Below the pieces are notes generated by a model that did no database searches, had not been told where the DNA came from, and saw nothing but the letters and a program-made list of their open reading frames with translations. Source: Pannonibacter carbonis (lineage in GTDB: Bacteria > Pseudomonadota > Alphaproteobacteria > Rhizobiales > Stappiaceae). From it: a stretch of DNA of 64,000 bases. Location of the stretch: the NCBI RefSeq assembly GCF_003012935.1, contig NZ_PUDR01000008.1:1-64000 (forward strand), written 5' to 3'. A program made the position numbers and the translations under genes. Shown in pieces: positions 17,740 through 26,375 of this stretch (within the stretch, counting starts at the first letter, position 1; each line of letters starts with the position of its first letter).

Positions 17740-18135
17740 CGCGCTGCTCCATCGCTGTTCAGTCGGAAAGAGTTCATGGTGTCATCAGAGGGGGCCGGTG
17801 GCTTGCCGTCAATGCGGCAGGCCGTCCCTGGCGCAAACGTGATGCATCGGGAGGGCAGGCGATATGTCGTGTCCCTTTGGCTGATTGTTCCGGCTCTCCC
17901 GTCGCTTTCGGCGCGCGGGGGCTAGCGTTGTCGTCGCCGGACCCGGCGTGTCGGATATTCGGGGAATGGTGGCGGATTCCCTTGTGCCGGGAGGTACGTG
18001 AGCAGGCAAGACTGAACGCAACGGCTCACTGTGGCCGATGCGGAATGCGTCAAAGCGCCGTCAGGCGCGGCTTTTCTCCCGGTGTTGCTGTGCTAAAAGA
18101 CACGCCCCATGAACCGAAAGGGATCCGCCTTGTCG
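17740..18135 (+). other. 396-base gene-free stretch with a run of hairpins upstream of purU
   Basis: No convincing gene lies here. From about 17930 several stems follow one another on the purU strand: CGCCG/CGGCG (17935-17952 region), GGGAAT/ATTCCC (17962-17967 with 17976-17981, loop GGTGGCGG), an imperfect CGGC...GCCG arm near 18021-18036, GATGC/GCGTC, and GCGCC-GTCA-GGCGC (18055-18068) followed by GGCTTTTC. The last looks like a weak terminator 60 bases before the start codon. The layout resembles a regulatory leader, but I could not match it to a known riboswitch. Confidence 0.35.
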
Positions 18136-18987
18136 ATGAAATCCTTCGTATTCACCCTGTCCTGTGAAGACCGGCCGGGCATTGTCGCGGCGGTGACGAC
18201 TGAACTCGCCGACCTTGGCGCTAACATTGCCGAGAGCGACCAGTTCTGGGATCAGGTGACCAACCGGTTCTTCATGCGTATCGCCTTTCTGGCACCCGAT
18301 ACCCTGACCAGGGACGCGATCTCCAAGGCTCTTGCGCCGGCGATTGCCCGGTTCGACATGAAGACCGAGCTGACGGACCAGTCACAACGCAAGAAGATGA
18401 TTGTCATGGTCTCGAAATTCGACCATGCGCTGCTGCATATCCTCTACCAGATCCGCGTTGGCTGGATGGATGCAGAGGTCGTCGCGATTGTCTCCAACCA
18501 CGAAGACAGCCGCCGAACGGCCGAGATTGAAGGCATTCCCTTCCATTACTGGCCGGTCAATAAGGACAACAAGGCGCAGCAGGAAGAGAAGCTGCTTGGA
18601 TTGGTGAAGGAGACGGGAGCGGATCTGGTCGTGCTCGCCCGCTACATGCAGGTCCTGTCCGACAGCCTGTCAAAGCGGCTCTTCGGCAAGGTCATCAACA
18701 TCCACCACTCGTTCCTGCCAAGTTTCAAGGGCGCGCGTCCCTATCACCAGGCGCATGAGCGTGGCGTGAAGATGATTGGTGCGACGGCGCACTATGTCAC
18801 CGCCGACCTCGACGAGGGGCCGATCATCGAGCAGGACGCCGAGCGCGTGAATCATTCGCTGTCGGCTAATGATTTCGTTGCACGTGGCCGTGATATCGAG
18901 GCGCGCGTGCTGGCACGGGCAGTCAAGTATCACCTTGAAAACCGGGTGATGATCGTCGGCAACAAGACCATTGTCTTCGCCCGCTGA
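18136..18987 (+). CDS. purU: formyltetrahydrofolate deformylase
   Basis: About 283 residues. It hydrolyses 10-formyl-THF to formate and THF in the cytosol, balancing one-carbon pools. The N-terminal ACT domain begins SFVFTLSCEDRPGIVAAVTT. The formyltransferase-like domain contains NIHHSFLPSFKGARPYHQA with the catalytic Asn and His, then THYVTADLDEGPII-like sequence with the Asp. Start choice is open: ATG 18136 gives the family N-terminus, TTG 18130 has better spacing from AAAGGGA, and ATG 18109 has no ribosome-binding site. It is preceded by a hairpin-rich leader and converges with a hydrolase 16 bases downstream. Confidence 0.92.
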   Translation: MKSFVFTLSCEDRPGIVAAVTTELADLGANIAESDQFWDQVTNRFFMRIAFLAPDTLTRDAISKALAPAIARFDMKTELTDQSQRKKMIVMVSKFDHALLHILYQIRVGWMDAEVVAIVSNHEDSRRTAEIEGIPFHYWPVNKDNKAQQEEKLLGLVKETGADLVVLARYMQVLSDSLSKRLFGKVINIHHSFLPSFKGARPYHQAHERGVKMIGATAHYVTADLDEGPIIEQDAERVNHSLSANDFVARGRDIEARVLARAVKYHLENRVMIVGNKTIVFAR

Positions 18988-19003
18988 GTGACACAGGCCG
19001 CGC

Positions 19004-19786
19004 CTAGAGCGCGGCCGCCACCATCTTGAGCATTGCATCAATGTCCTGAGGGCGGGACAGCCGGTGGTCGCCGTCCGGTATCAGGGTTAAGGACACGTCG
19101 TCATGCGGCAGGTGATCCACCAGGCGCTGGGCGTGCTGCCAGGGCACGTCCGGATCAAGCCGGCCTTGCAGGATTGACACCGGGCAGCCGAGATGCAGGC
19201 TCCGGTTCAGGACAAGGTGATGCCGGCCGTCCTCGATGAGAGCCCTGGTGATGACATAGGGGCCATCGCCATAGGCCGATGGTCGTTCATAGCGCCCTGT
19301 TTCCATGATTTCGCGGCGGATGGCGTCGTCGAAGCGCTGGTTCCACATCAGCTCCTGCGTGAAGTCTGCAGCCGGGGCGATGAGGACCAGTGCCTTGATC
19401 CGGCTGTTGACCGGGCCGACCTCCGCGACATGGGCAAGGGTCAGCAGCAGGGCGAGCCAGCCGCCCATGGAGGAGCCGACGATGACGCGCTGACCCGGAG
19501 CCTCCTGGTCAAACACGGTCTTTGCCTCCTCCAGCCAGCGACTGATGGTGCCGTCCTCGAACGGCCCGCCGGACGCGCCATGGCCGGAGTAATCCATCCG
19601 GGTAAGCCCATGTCCCGATGTGGCTGCGAAGGCGGCAAGGGCTTCTGCCTTTGTGCCTGTCATGTCCGACTTGAAGCCCGAGAGCCAGAACAAGCCGGGC
19701 TGCCTCCCGTCGCAGCGCCGGAAGGCGATCTCGCGCCGGTTTGTGCCTTCGCCGACGGACAGGAATTGCGGCGCGGTCGTCCCCAT
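19004..19786 (-). CDS. alpha/beta-hydrolase family protein
   Basis: A 260-residue serine hydrolase. The nucleophile elbow is GSSMGGW, the acid Asp lies in GRLDPDVPW and the His in DGDHRLSRP. The nucleophile follows an oxyanion-loop region SGFKSDMTGTKA typical of BEM46/ABHD10-like thioesterase-esterases. The frame is open 32 codons further upstream, but the ATG at 19786 gives the natural domain start and leaves room for a divergent promoter. No signal peptide, so cytosolic. The substrate is unknown. It is divergent from the glycosyltransferase gene. Confidence 0.85.
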   Translation of the reverse strand: MGTTAPQFLSVGEGTNRREIAFRRCDGRQPGLFWLSGFKSDMTGTKAEALAAFAATSGHGLTRMDYSGHGASGGPFEDGTISRWLEEAKTVFDQEAPGQRVIVGSSMGGWLALLLTLAHVAEVGPVNSRIKALVLIAPAADFTQELMWNQRFDDAIRREIMETGRYERPSAYGDGPYVITRALIEDGRHHLVLNRSLHLGCPVSILQGRLDPDVPWQHAQRLVDHLPHDDVSLTLIPDGDHRLSRPQDIDAMLKMVAAAL

Positions 19787-19874
19787 TGTATGGCTCCGGT
19801 CAACTGAACTGTGCCCTGCCGGTTTGCCATAGACGGCCGGCAGACAAAAGGGCCGTGGCGCCCCGGAGGACCTC

Positions 19875-21068
19875 TTGGCCACCTCGACCGATCATCCTGT
19901 CATCCTTCAGGTCATACCGGACCTCGATACCGGCGGGGCCGAGCGCACGACGATCGATGTTGCTGCCGCACTTGTAGCCCGGGGCTGGAGGGCGCTGGTT
20001 GTCAGCGAAGGCGGACGGCTGGTGCCCGAGCTGGAGGCCGCAGGTGCAGAGCATGTTGTTCTGCCGGTTGCCTCGAAGAACCCCCTGGCCATCCTCGCGA
20101 ATGCAAGGCGCCTGGAGAAGCTTGCCCGGGACCAGGGCGTTGCGCTGATCCACGCCCGCAGCCGGGCGCCGGCCTGGTCTGCGTTCCTCGCGGCACGTCG
20201 TCTGGGTGTGCCTTTCGTGACCACCTATCATGGCATCTACAAGCAGACCAACGCCCTGAAGGGGCTGTATAATTCGGTGATGGCACGCGGCGACGCGGTG
20301 ATTGCCAATTCGCGCTATACGGCGGACCTGATCGCAGCTCGGCATGGCTTTGCCCGCGACCGCATGACGGTGATCCATCGCGGTTCGGACCTGACAGCGC
20401 TGGCGCCGGGGGCGGTGACGGCCGAGCGAAGAACCGCCATGGCCGCCCAGTTCGGTGTCGTTGATGACCGGCCAGTGCTGCTGCAACTGGCGCGGCTGAC
20501 CGGATGGAAGGGCCAGCGCGTTCTGGTCTCCGCGATGGAAATCCTCAAGCGGCGCGGATCCATAGTGCCGCTGGCAATCCTGGCTGGAGATGATCAGGGG
20601 CGGACGGGATACACAGCTGAGCTGCGGGCACAGATCGCAAGCGCGGGACTTCAGGACGATGTGAGGTTGGTGGGGCACTGCGCGGATGTGGCCGCCGCCC
20701 TGGCGCTCAGCCATCTCAGTGTGGTCGCGTCAACCGAACCTGAGGCCTTTGGCCGGGCGGCAGTCGAGGCGCAGGCCGCCGGCGTGCCCGTGATTGTTTC
20801 GGATCTTGGCGCGGTACCGGAGACCGTTCTGGCCCCCCCTGATGTGCCGGATGCAGAGCGGACTGGCTGGCGGGTGCCTGCCGGGAACGCTGAAGTCCTG
20901 GCAAATGCCATCGAGACGGTGCTCGCACTGTCGCCCGAAGCCCGTGCGGACTTGTGCCAGCGCGCTGTAGCCCATGTCCAGGGGCACTTTACGGTCGGGG
21001 CCATGTGCGCTGCAACGCTTGAAACTTACGCGAAGCTGCTTGGCTGGTCGCCGGCAAAGCGATCCTGA
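19875..21068 (+). CDS. glycosyltransferase family 4
   Basis: A 397-residue retaining GT-B enzyme. The N-terminal domain starts VILQVIPDLDTGGAERTTID, the GT4 glycine-rich acceptor loop. The C-terminal domain holds EPEAFGRAAVEAQAAGVPV, the E-x7-E nucleotide-sugar motif. No ATG fits, and a TTG at 19875 lies four bases after GGAGGA, so this is a TTG start. It lies upstream of infC on the same strand, with 170 bases between. The acceptor is probably a cell-surface polysaccharide or lipid, but nothing here shows which. Confidence 0.88.
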   Translation: MATSTDHPVILQVIPDLDTGGAERTTIDVAAALVARGWRALVVSEGGRLVPELEAAGAEHVVLPVASKNPLAILANARRLEKLARDQGVALIHARSRAPAWSAFLAARRLGVPFVTTYHGIYKQTNALKGLYNSVMARGDAVIANSRYTADLIAARHGFARDRMTVIHRGSDLTALAPGAVTAERRTAMAAQFGVVDDRPVLLQLARLTGWKGQRVLVSAMEILKRRGSIVPLAILAGDDQGRTGYTAELRAQIASAGLQDDVRLVGHCADVAAALALSHLSVVASTEPEAFGRAAVEAQAAGVPVIVSDLGAVPETVLAPPDVPDAERTGWRVPAGNAEVLANAIETVLALSPEARADLCQRAVAHVQGHFTVGAMCAATLETYAKLLGWSPAKRS

Positions 21069-21238
21069 GGCTTTCCGCCGCTTCTACTGTTGACTTTCGG
21101 TGAGGATGGGCGGATTCTGTAGGGGCTTCAGACCAACAGCGTGTGGTCATTGATCCTGGCGTTCACGACCGGGATTTTTGGTGCATTCGCCGCCTGAAGT
21201 GAAGCTGCCCAATTGCAACGACAGAGGAGATAGCGACC

Positions 21239-21781
21239 ATTCGCCGTCCGTTCCGCGCCCCGCCTCCTACTAAGGATGGCCCGCGCACCAATGATGAAAT
21301 TCGCGTTCGCGAAGTCCAGTTGATCGATCACGAAGGCCAGAACCGGGGCGTTGTCCCGACTCAGGAGGCCCTCGATCTGGCTATTGAAGCCGGGATGGAT
21401 CTGGTCGAGATTCAGCCGAACGCGGAGCCGCCGGTTTGCAAGATCCTCGACTACGGCCGGTTCAAGTACCAGTCGCAGAAGAAGGCGTCCGAGACTCGCA
21501 AGAAGCAGAAGACCGTCGAGATCAAGGAGATCAAGATGCGTCCGAATATCGACACCCATGACTATGAGGTGAAGATGAAGGCTATCCAGCGTTTCTTCTC
21601 GGAAGGCGACAAGGTCAAGGTCACCCTGCGATTCCGTGGTCGTGAAATGGCGCACCAGGATCTCGGCATGAAACTGCTGATGCAAGTTCGTGACGAGACT
21701 GCAGATGTTGCCAAGATCGAATCTTCGCCGCGCCTTGAAGGCCGGCAGATGGTGATGGTTCTGGCCCCGATCCAGCGCTGA
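21239..21781 (+). CDS. infC: translation initiation factor IF-3, ATT start codon
   Basis: A 180-residue IF-3 that binds the 30S subunit and checks the initiator codon. The first downstream in-frame start would remove the conserved [14 protein letters not shown] segment. Reading back in frame gives ATT at 21239, eight bases after GAGGAGA, giving an N-terminus rich in RRPFRAPPP as in alphaproteobacteria. AUU starts let IF-3 repress its own translation in E. coli, and the same control is likely here. The C-terminal domain has [16 protein letters not shown] terminator lies after it, before rpmI-rplT. Confidence 0.93.
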   Translation: MRRPFRAPPPTKDGPRTNDEIRVREVQLIDHEGQNRGVVPTQEALDLAIEAGMDLVEIQPNAEPPVCKILDYGRFKYQSQKKASETRKKQKTVEIKEIKMRPNIDTHDYEVKMKAIQRFFSEGDKVKVTLRFRGREMAHQDLGMKLLMQVRDETADVAKIESSPRLEGRQMVMVLAPIQR

Positions 21782-21851
21782 GGCGTTTGGTTCGCGGTTT
21801 TGCCAGTCATGGAACGATGGTGCGGTGACCGCAGCATCCCTTGCAAGTCGG

Positions 21852-21885
21852 CAGCCCGGGCGCATCGTCCGGGCTGTTTCGTTTT
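21852..21885 (+). terminator. terminator or attenuator between infC and rpmI
   Basis: CAGCCCGG (21852-21859) and CCGGGCTG (21869-21876) form a perfect stem with a 9-base loop, followed by TTTCGTTTTC. It separates infC from rpmI-rplT, which have a promoter just downstream. The gene-free stretch 21782-22109 otherwise shows only the promoter and a ~165-base leader. Confidence 0.75.
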
Positions 21886-21910
21886 CTGCAGCTCGTTTGC
21901 CGGATTCAGG

Positions 21911-21939
21911 TTGCTTTCGCAGCGCCCTGTCCCTATAAG
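21911..21939 (+). promoter_or_regulatory. predicted promoter of rpmI-rplT
   Basis: TTGCTT (21911-21916), 17-base spacer, TATAAG (21934-21939). It lies after the infC terminator and about 170 bases before rpmI, which would leave a long leader able to carry autoregulation by L20. Confidence 0.5.
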
Positions 21940-22109
21940 CCACCGGTCCAGAGTCGTCCGGCTCTTTGCGGGCGCGTTCTTCTGTTGTCTCAAGCCAGTC
22001 TTTTGCATCAGTCCGTGCCTCGTGAAACCCGGGCATGCCGTGGCGACCTCTCGATGCACCAACAAACGAGCGGGTGGTTATACCTCCTGCACCAATGAAA
22101 GGATGCAAA

Positions 22110-22307
22110 ATGCCCAAGCTGAAGACGAAGTCTGGAGCTAAGAAGCGCTTCAAGCTGACCGCGACCGGCAAGGTGAAGACCGGTCAGGCTGGCAAGCGTC
22201 ATGGCATGATCAAGCGCACGGCCAAGTTCGTCCGCAACGCCCGTGGTTCGACCACGCTGGCACCGCAGGACGCCAAGATCGTGAAGCAGTACATGCCGAA
22301 CGCATAA
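22110..22307 (+). CDS. rpmI: 50S ribosomal protein L35
   Basis: A 65-residue basic protein with the family signature [20 protein letters not shown] at the N-terminus and KRTAKF further on. The ATG at 22110 is used rather than the in-frame ATG 25 codons upstream. AAAGGATG-type ribosome-binding sequence precedes it. It is followed 26 bases later by rplT, the standard L35-L20 pair, and preceded by its own likely promoter. Confidence 0.97.
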   Translation: MPKLKTKSGAKKRFKLTATGKVKTGQAGKRHGMIKRTAKFVRNARGSTTLAPQDAKIVKQYMPNA

Positions 22308-22333
22308 CCACCTGACAATCAAGGAGTTTACCC

Positions 22334-22693
22334 ATGGCGCGTGTCAAGCGGGGCGTAACGGCCCATGCCCGTCATAAAAAAGTTATCAAGGCTGCCAAGG
22401 GCTACTATGGCCGCCGCAAGAACACCATCCGCATTGCTAAGCAGGCCGTCGAGAAGGCCGCTCAGTATTCCTACCGCGACCGTAAGGTCAGGAAGCGGAA
22501 CTTCCGCTCGCTGTGGATCCAGCGCATCAACGCTGCCACCCGCGCGCACGGCCTGACCTACGGCCGCTTCATCGACGGCCTGAACAAGGCTGGCATTGAA
22601 GTCGACCGCAAGGTTCTGTCCGATCTCGCCATCAACCAGCCGGCCGCTTTCCAGGTCCTGGTCGAGAAGGCACAGGGCGCCCTGGCGGCCTGA
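22334..22693 (+). CDS. rplT: 50S ribosomal protein L20
   Basis: A 119-residue protein of exact family length. [19 protein letters not shown] and [21 protein letters not shown] are diagnostic. L20 binds 23S rRNA early in assembly, and in many bacteria it represses its own operon. AAGGAG lies eight bases before the ATG. It ends at a strong terminator. Confidence 0.98.
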   Translation: MARVKRGVTAHARHKKVIKAAKGYYGRRKNTIRIAKQAVEKAAQYSYRDRKVRKRNFRSLWIQRINAATRAHGLTYGRFIDGLNKAGIEVDRKVLSDLAINQPAAFQVLVEKAQGALAA

Positions 22694-22720
22694 GACTTCC
22701 ACGGTTCATCCGTTTGAAAG

Positions 22721-22750
22721 AGGCGTCTCCGCAAGGAGGCGCCTTTTTTG
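22721..22750 (+). terminator. rho-independent terminator of rpmI-rplT
   Basis: AGGCGTCTCC-GCAA-GGAGGCGCCT forms a 10-bp stem with one wobble and a GCAA tetraloop, followed by TTTTTTG. Confidence 0.92.
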
Positions 22751-22950
22751 TTGTCTCGACGTCAGCCATGACAGGCGGATGTTGTCGATTTGTTTAAAAA
22801 CATCTGATGCAGTGTTAACCATTCTGCATGAAAGCATAATGAAATCAGCGGTCAAAGATTAACGGATCCCGCTGTCTGGCACGGGGCTTGCGATGAACGA
22901 GGGGAGTTCACCCCGGGCGTCCCGAACCGGAACAGACAGAGGCAGATCCG

Positions 22951-23316
22951 TTGCGTATCGATCCATTCCGTCCGTTTGACCGCTTTTCCGATCGTCGCCG
23001 GGCCCAGGTCCGGGCCCAGGTGCGTGCCAAGTCGCGCGCACGCGAGGCCAGCGCCGATGAAATGGAAGAGGTTGTCCGCACACCGCTCAGCCTGCCGGCC
23101 CCGATGGTGTTCGCTGCCGAGGAGCGCCAGGCGGGATACGGGTTGTATCGGCCTGACGCCGCGTTCCTGGCGCATCTGATCGCCATGCGGGACATGGACG
23201 TCATCGCTTTGACCGCGCAGCCGGCCGAAGCGCTGGGCGGAGTGCTCAGCTATCGCAGTGTTGCCGCCTCTCCGCGCCGCCGCGCGCCGGGTCATGTGGT
23301 TTCGACACAGCTCTGA
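22951..23316 (+). CDS. hypothetical protein, TTG start
   Basis: A 121-residue predicted cytosolic protein I cannot assign. It starts with an arginine-rich stretch (DRFSDRRRAQVRAQVRAKSR). A middle segment LYRPDAAFLAHLIAMRDMD resembles small proteins I recall from rhizobial genomes, and the tail is basic. No ATG fits upstream, so TTG at 22951 is proposed, with GAGGCAG shortly before. It stands alone between rplT and ggt, with a terminator-like stem right after it. It is probably a real gene, but the function is unknown. Confidence 0.55.
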   Translation: MRIDPFRPFDRFSDRRRAQVRAQVRAKSRAREASADEMEEVVRTPLSLPAPMVFAAEERQAGYGLYRPDAAFLAHLIAMRDMDVIALTAQPAEALGGVLSYRSVAASPRRRAPGHVVSTQL

Positions 23317-23341
23317 TCTGGAAAGACTATCGGTATTGAGG

Positions 23342-23379
23342 GATTGACCCGGGCCGGCGCTGCCGCTTCCGGGTCAATC
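23342..23379. terminator. shared terminator-like stem between convergent genes
   Basis: GATTGACCCGG (23342-23352) and CCGGGTCAATC (23369-23379) are perfect reverse complements around a 16-base loop. It ends three bases before the ggt stop codon, so it serves both strands. No long T-run. Confidence 0.6.
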
Positions 23380-23382
23380 TGT

Positions 23383-24978
23383 TCAGTACCCCGCCGCGTG
23401 GCCATCCTTGCGCGGATCCGAGCCACCCGTCAGGATGCCCCGCTTGCGGTCGATCATGATCGCCTGTGCCCCGCCGATGGGGGCGCTCGCCTTGACGACG
23501 TCATGCCCGCGGGCGGACAGTCCGTCTACAGCCGCTTGGGGAATCCCGCTTTCGACCTGCAGCTTGGTGAATGTGTCATCCAGGAACAGGCGCGGGGCAT
23601 CGATGGCCTCCTGAACGTCCATGCCGTGGTCAATGATGTTGGTCAGGACATGCACATGGCCGCAGGGCTGGTAGTGACCGCCCATGACGCCGAAGGACAA
23701 CCAGGGTGCGCCGTCCTTCAGGCCGAAGGCTGGCAGGATGGTGTGCATCGGCCGCTTGCCGCCCTCGATCGTGTTGGGGTGGCCAGGCTCGACGCGGAAG
23801 CTGCAGCCGCGGTTGTGCAGCAGAACCCCGGACTCAGGTGCCAGCACGCCCGACCCGAACTCCTTGAAGATCGAGTTGATGAAGGAGACGGCGAGCCCGT
23901 CCTTGTCGACCACGCTGAGATAGACCGTATCCGTTTGCGGGGCGAGGCTGGGAAGCGCTATGGCATCGTTGCGCTTGTCGAGTGAGATCTGGGCCGCAAG
24001 CCGGTCCAGCGCTTCCGGGCTGATCAGGGCCGAGTGGCACACGTCCATGTGGCCCGGGTCAGCTATGAAGCGGTTCCGCATGGCATAGGCGAGGCGTGCT
24101 ACCTCGATTTCCAGATGCAGCCGTTCCGGGCTCATCGGATCCAATGCGGCCATGTCGTGGCGTTCGAGCAGGCCCAGCATGATCAGGGCAACCAGACCCT
24201 GGCCGTTGGGTGGCAGTTCCGCCAGCGTATAGCCACGATAGTCCTTCAGGACCGGAGCGACCGCCGTGGTATGACAGGCGCCCAGATCCTCAAGGGTCAT
24301 GTAGCTGCCGCGTGCCTTGAGCGTGGCGATGATATCCTCGGCGATGTCTCCGGTGTAGAAGGCATCCGCTCCACCGGAGGCAATTGCGCTCAAGGTGTCG
24401 GCCAGGCGGGGCAGGCGGAGGATATCCCCGGCCCGTGGCGCCTCACCATTTATCAGATAGGTTTTTGCGCTGGCCGGATCAGCGGTCAGTTTGTCGATGC
24501 TGTGAGGCCAATCCCGAGCGACGCGCGGGGCAACCGGAAATCCGTCACGGGCGTAGGAAATGGCCCGGCGTAAGAGCTTGCTCAGCGGCTGGCTGCCATG
24601 TGCTTGCAGGAGGGTTTCCCAGGCACGCACAGCGCCAGGAACCGTGATTGCATGGACACTGTCCGGTGTGATTTCGGTCAGGCCCTGGTCCAGCAACGCA
24701 GCCGTGCTGATGGCTCTGGGTGCTGCGCCTGATCCGTTGAAGCCGGCCATGTGCCCGTCGGCTTCCGTGACGATGGCAAAGCAGTCGCCGCCAAGGCCGG
24801 TCATGTGCGGCTCGACCACGCATTGCACGGCGACGGCTGCGATGGCTGCGTCGACGGCATTGCCGCCCTCCTGCAGGATCTCCATGGCAGCTGCGGTCGA
24901 AAGCGGATGTGACGTTGCGGCCATGCCGCTGGAAGCTATGACCGGCGATCTGCCGGGCAGGTCAAAGTTGCGGGCCAC
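23383..24978 (-). CDS. gamma-glutamyltransferase family protein
   Basis: A 531-residue Ntn-hydrolase that normally self-cleaves before a Thr to give large and small subunits. The likely cleavage region is TDTVYLSVVDKDG around residue 350, followed by the conserved NSIFKEFGSG and, later, GVMGGHYQPCGHV. The N-terminus (MARNFDLPGRSPVIASSG) has no signal peptide, unlike periplasmic Ggt. This places it with the cytosolic Ggt-like/YwrD group, where glutathione hydrolysis is often unproven. It is divergent from the GlcG-like gene. Family is secure; the substrate is not. Confidence 0.88.
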   Translation of the reverse strand: MARNFDLPGRSPVIASSGMAATSHPLSTAAAMEILQEGGNAVDAAIAAVAVQCVVEPHMTGLGGDCFAIVTEADGHMAGFNGSGAAPRAISTAALLDQGLTEITPDSVHAITVPGAVRAWETLLQAHGSQPLSKLLRRAISYARDGFPVAPRVARDWPHSIDKLTADPASAKTYLINGEAPRAGDILRLPRLADTLSAIASGGADAFYTGDIAEDIIATLKARGSYMTLEDLGACHTTAVAPVLKDYRGYTLAELPPNGQGLVALIMLGLLERHDMAALDPMSPERLHLEIEVARLAYAMRNRFIADPGHMDVCHSALISPEALDRLAAQISLDKRNDAIALPSLAPQTDTVYLSVVDKDGLAVSFINSIFKEFGSGVLAPESGVLLHNRGCSFRVEPGHPNTIEGGKRPMHTILPAFGLKDGAPWLSFGVMGGHYQPCGHVHVLTNIIDHGMDVQEAIDAPRLFLDDTFTKLQVESGIPQAAVDGLSARGHDVVKASAPIGGAQAIMIDRKRGILTGGSDPRKDGHAAGY

Positions 24979-25109
24979 GTGGCTGTTCCCCCCGGTTCAA
25001 TTTATTCCGCAGCGGTGGAAGTGTTTTCCATGCGGGCTTTCTGTGCTTTGCCGCCGCGTCGTGCTAGCCCGTTGATGTTGGCATTCAGTCTTAGCGGAGA
25101 TTTTGGGTC

Positions 25110-25541
25110 ATGGGAAAGATGACACTTGCGACGGCACAGACAATCATTTCTGCCGCTTTCGAAAAAGCGGCCAGCTTGTCGCTGAAACCATTGACGGTGG
25201 TCGTGATGGACGCGGGCGGCCATGTGGTTGCGCTCGCCCGTCAGGATGGCTCGTCGATCCTGCGGCCGCAGATCGCCAGTGGCAAGGCTTATGGCGCGCT
25301 CGCAATCGGAACCGGTACCCGTTGGCTGCACGCCAATGCGGAAACCCGGCCGCATTTCGTTCAGGCGCTCAACGGCGCATCCGGTGGCGCGATCATTCCT
25401 GTGCCGGGCGGGGTGCTTGTGCGCGATCTGGACGGCGAAGTGCTGGGTGCCGTCGGTATAACGGGTGACACATCAGATAGTGATGAAGCCTGTGCGACCG
25501 CCGGTATCGCTGCGGTCGGGCTGCAGGCAGACTGCGGCTAA
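25110..25541 (+). CDS. GlcG/HbpS family protein (heme-binding-like, former DUF336)
   Basis: A 143-residue protein of exact family size. It has the core LTVVVMDAGGHVVALARQDG, a middle segment on SGKAYGALA, and GGVLVRDLDGEVLGAVGITGDTS near the end. Homologs occur in glycolate operons (GlcG) and as an extracellular heme sensor (HbpS). This copy has no signal peptide and no such neighbours, being divergent from ggt. The role is unknown. It converges with phaR at a shared terminator. Confidence 0.85.
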   Translation: MGKMTLATAQTIISAAFEKAASLSLKPLTVVVMDAGGHVVALARQDGSSILRPQIASGKAYGALAIGTGTRWLHANAETRPHFVQALNGASGGAIIPVPGGVLVRDLDGEVLGAVGITGDTSDSDEACATAGIAAVGLQADCG

Positions 25542-25561
25542 GTCCACAAATCAGGGTGTTC

Positions 25562-25586
25562 TCCGGCGCAGGGAAGCTGCGCCGGA
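25562..25586. terminator. shared stem between glcG-like gene and phaR
   Basis: TCCGGCGCAG-GGAAG-CTGCGCCGGA is a perfect 10-bp stem in the 52-base gap of two convergent genes. GGTGT and ACACC extend it imperfectly. Confidence 0.7.
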
Positions 25587-25593
25587 CACCTGG

Positions 25594-26196
25594 TCAGGTC
25601 TTGTCAGACCCGAGTGCGTCGATCTTCTTCTGCATGGACGCCAATTGCTGCTTGAGGTCGTCAAGATCGGATGTGCTTGCCGCTGCGGGTCGGGCCTTGG
25701 CTGGATCGACCGCATCCGCCGTTGGCGGGACGCCTGCGCCGCCGAGGCCGAACGGCAGGAACATCTTCATTGCCCGCTCGAACATCTCGCTGTTTCGCTT
25801 GACCTGCTCTTCCATGGCTTCCAGAGCTGTGGAGCCGAAGGCGCCCGACATGTGGCTGCGCAGCTTTTCCTGCTCTTTCGTTAGGGATGCGATGGAGAAC
25901 TCCAGGTACCCCGGTACAAGGCCCTGCATGCTGTCGCCATAGAACCGGATCAACTGGCGCAGGAACGTGATCGGCAGCAGGTTCTGGCCGTCCTTGCCTT
26001 CCTGTTCGACTATGATCTGGGTCAGCACTGCGCGCGTGATGTCCTCGCCGGATTTTGCATCGTAAACGACGAAGTCTTCCTCGCCCTTCACCATGACCGC
26101 AAGGTCCTCAAGGGTGACATACGTGCTGGTGCCGGTGTTATAGAGCCGACGGTTGGCGTATTTCTTGATAATGGTCGGCTCGCTGGTCTTTGCCAT
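25594..26196 (-). CDS. phaR: polyhydroxyalkanoate synthesis regulator
   Basis: A 200-residue regulator. The N-terminal PHB/PHA accumulation DNA-binding domain is clear (IIKKYANRRLYNTGTSTYVTLEDLA). A second PHB-accumulation segment follows (TFLRQLIRFYGDSMQGLVPGYLE). The C-terminal third is helical and Ala/Pro-rich and ends DDLKQQLASMQKKIDALG, a likely coiled coil. PhaR binds PHB granules and DNA and represses phasin and granule genes. It is divergent from phaA, as usual in alphaproteobacteria. Confidence 0.95.
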   Translation of the reverse strand: MAKTSEPTIIKKYANRRLYNTGTSTYVTLEDLAVMVKGEEDFVVYDAKSGEDITRAVLTQIIVEQEGKDGQNLLPITFLRQLIRFYGDSMQGLVPGYLEFSIASLTKEQEKLRSHMSGAFGSTALEAMEEQVKRNSEMFERAMKMFLPFGLGGAGVPPTADAVDPAKARPAAASTSDLDDLKQQLASMQKKIDALGSDKT

Positions 26197-26375
26197 CTTG
26201 TTGTTAGCTCCCGGCAGACCGCAGGCAGACCGCTTTCCGGTTCACGCGCTGCGGCGGCAAGTTCTCGTTTGGCACCAAGCCTTTCGGTCCGGTGCCGCTC
26301 CTCCTGAGAGGAGACTATGCCAATCCCGGCGTGTCTGACCACCCCTTTCATGTTGCTTGACGAAAGGATGACGGT

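Noticed and set aside
17975-18010. GTGCCGGGAGGTACGTG resembles part of bacterial 4.5S signal-recognition RNA
   Set aside because: The essential AGGTCAGGTCCGGAAGGAAGC-like loop is absent upstream, so it is not an SRP RNA.
17940-18070. Cobalamin riboswitch before purU (GGGAAT-GGTGG looks like part of it)
   Set aside because: The GCTGCCCCCGCAACTG core and the B12 box near the end are missing.
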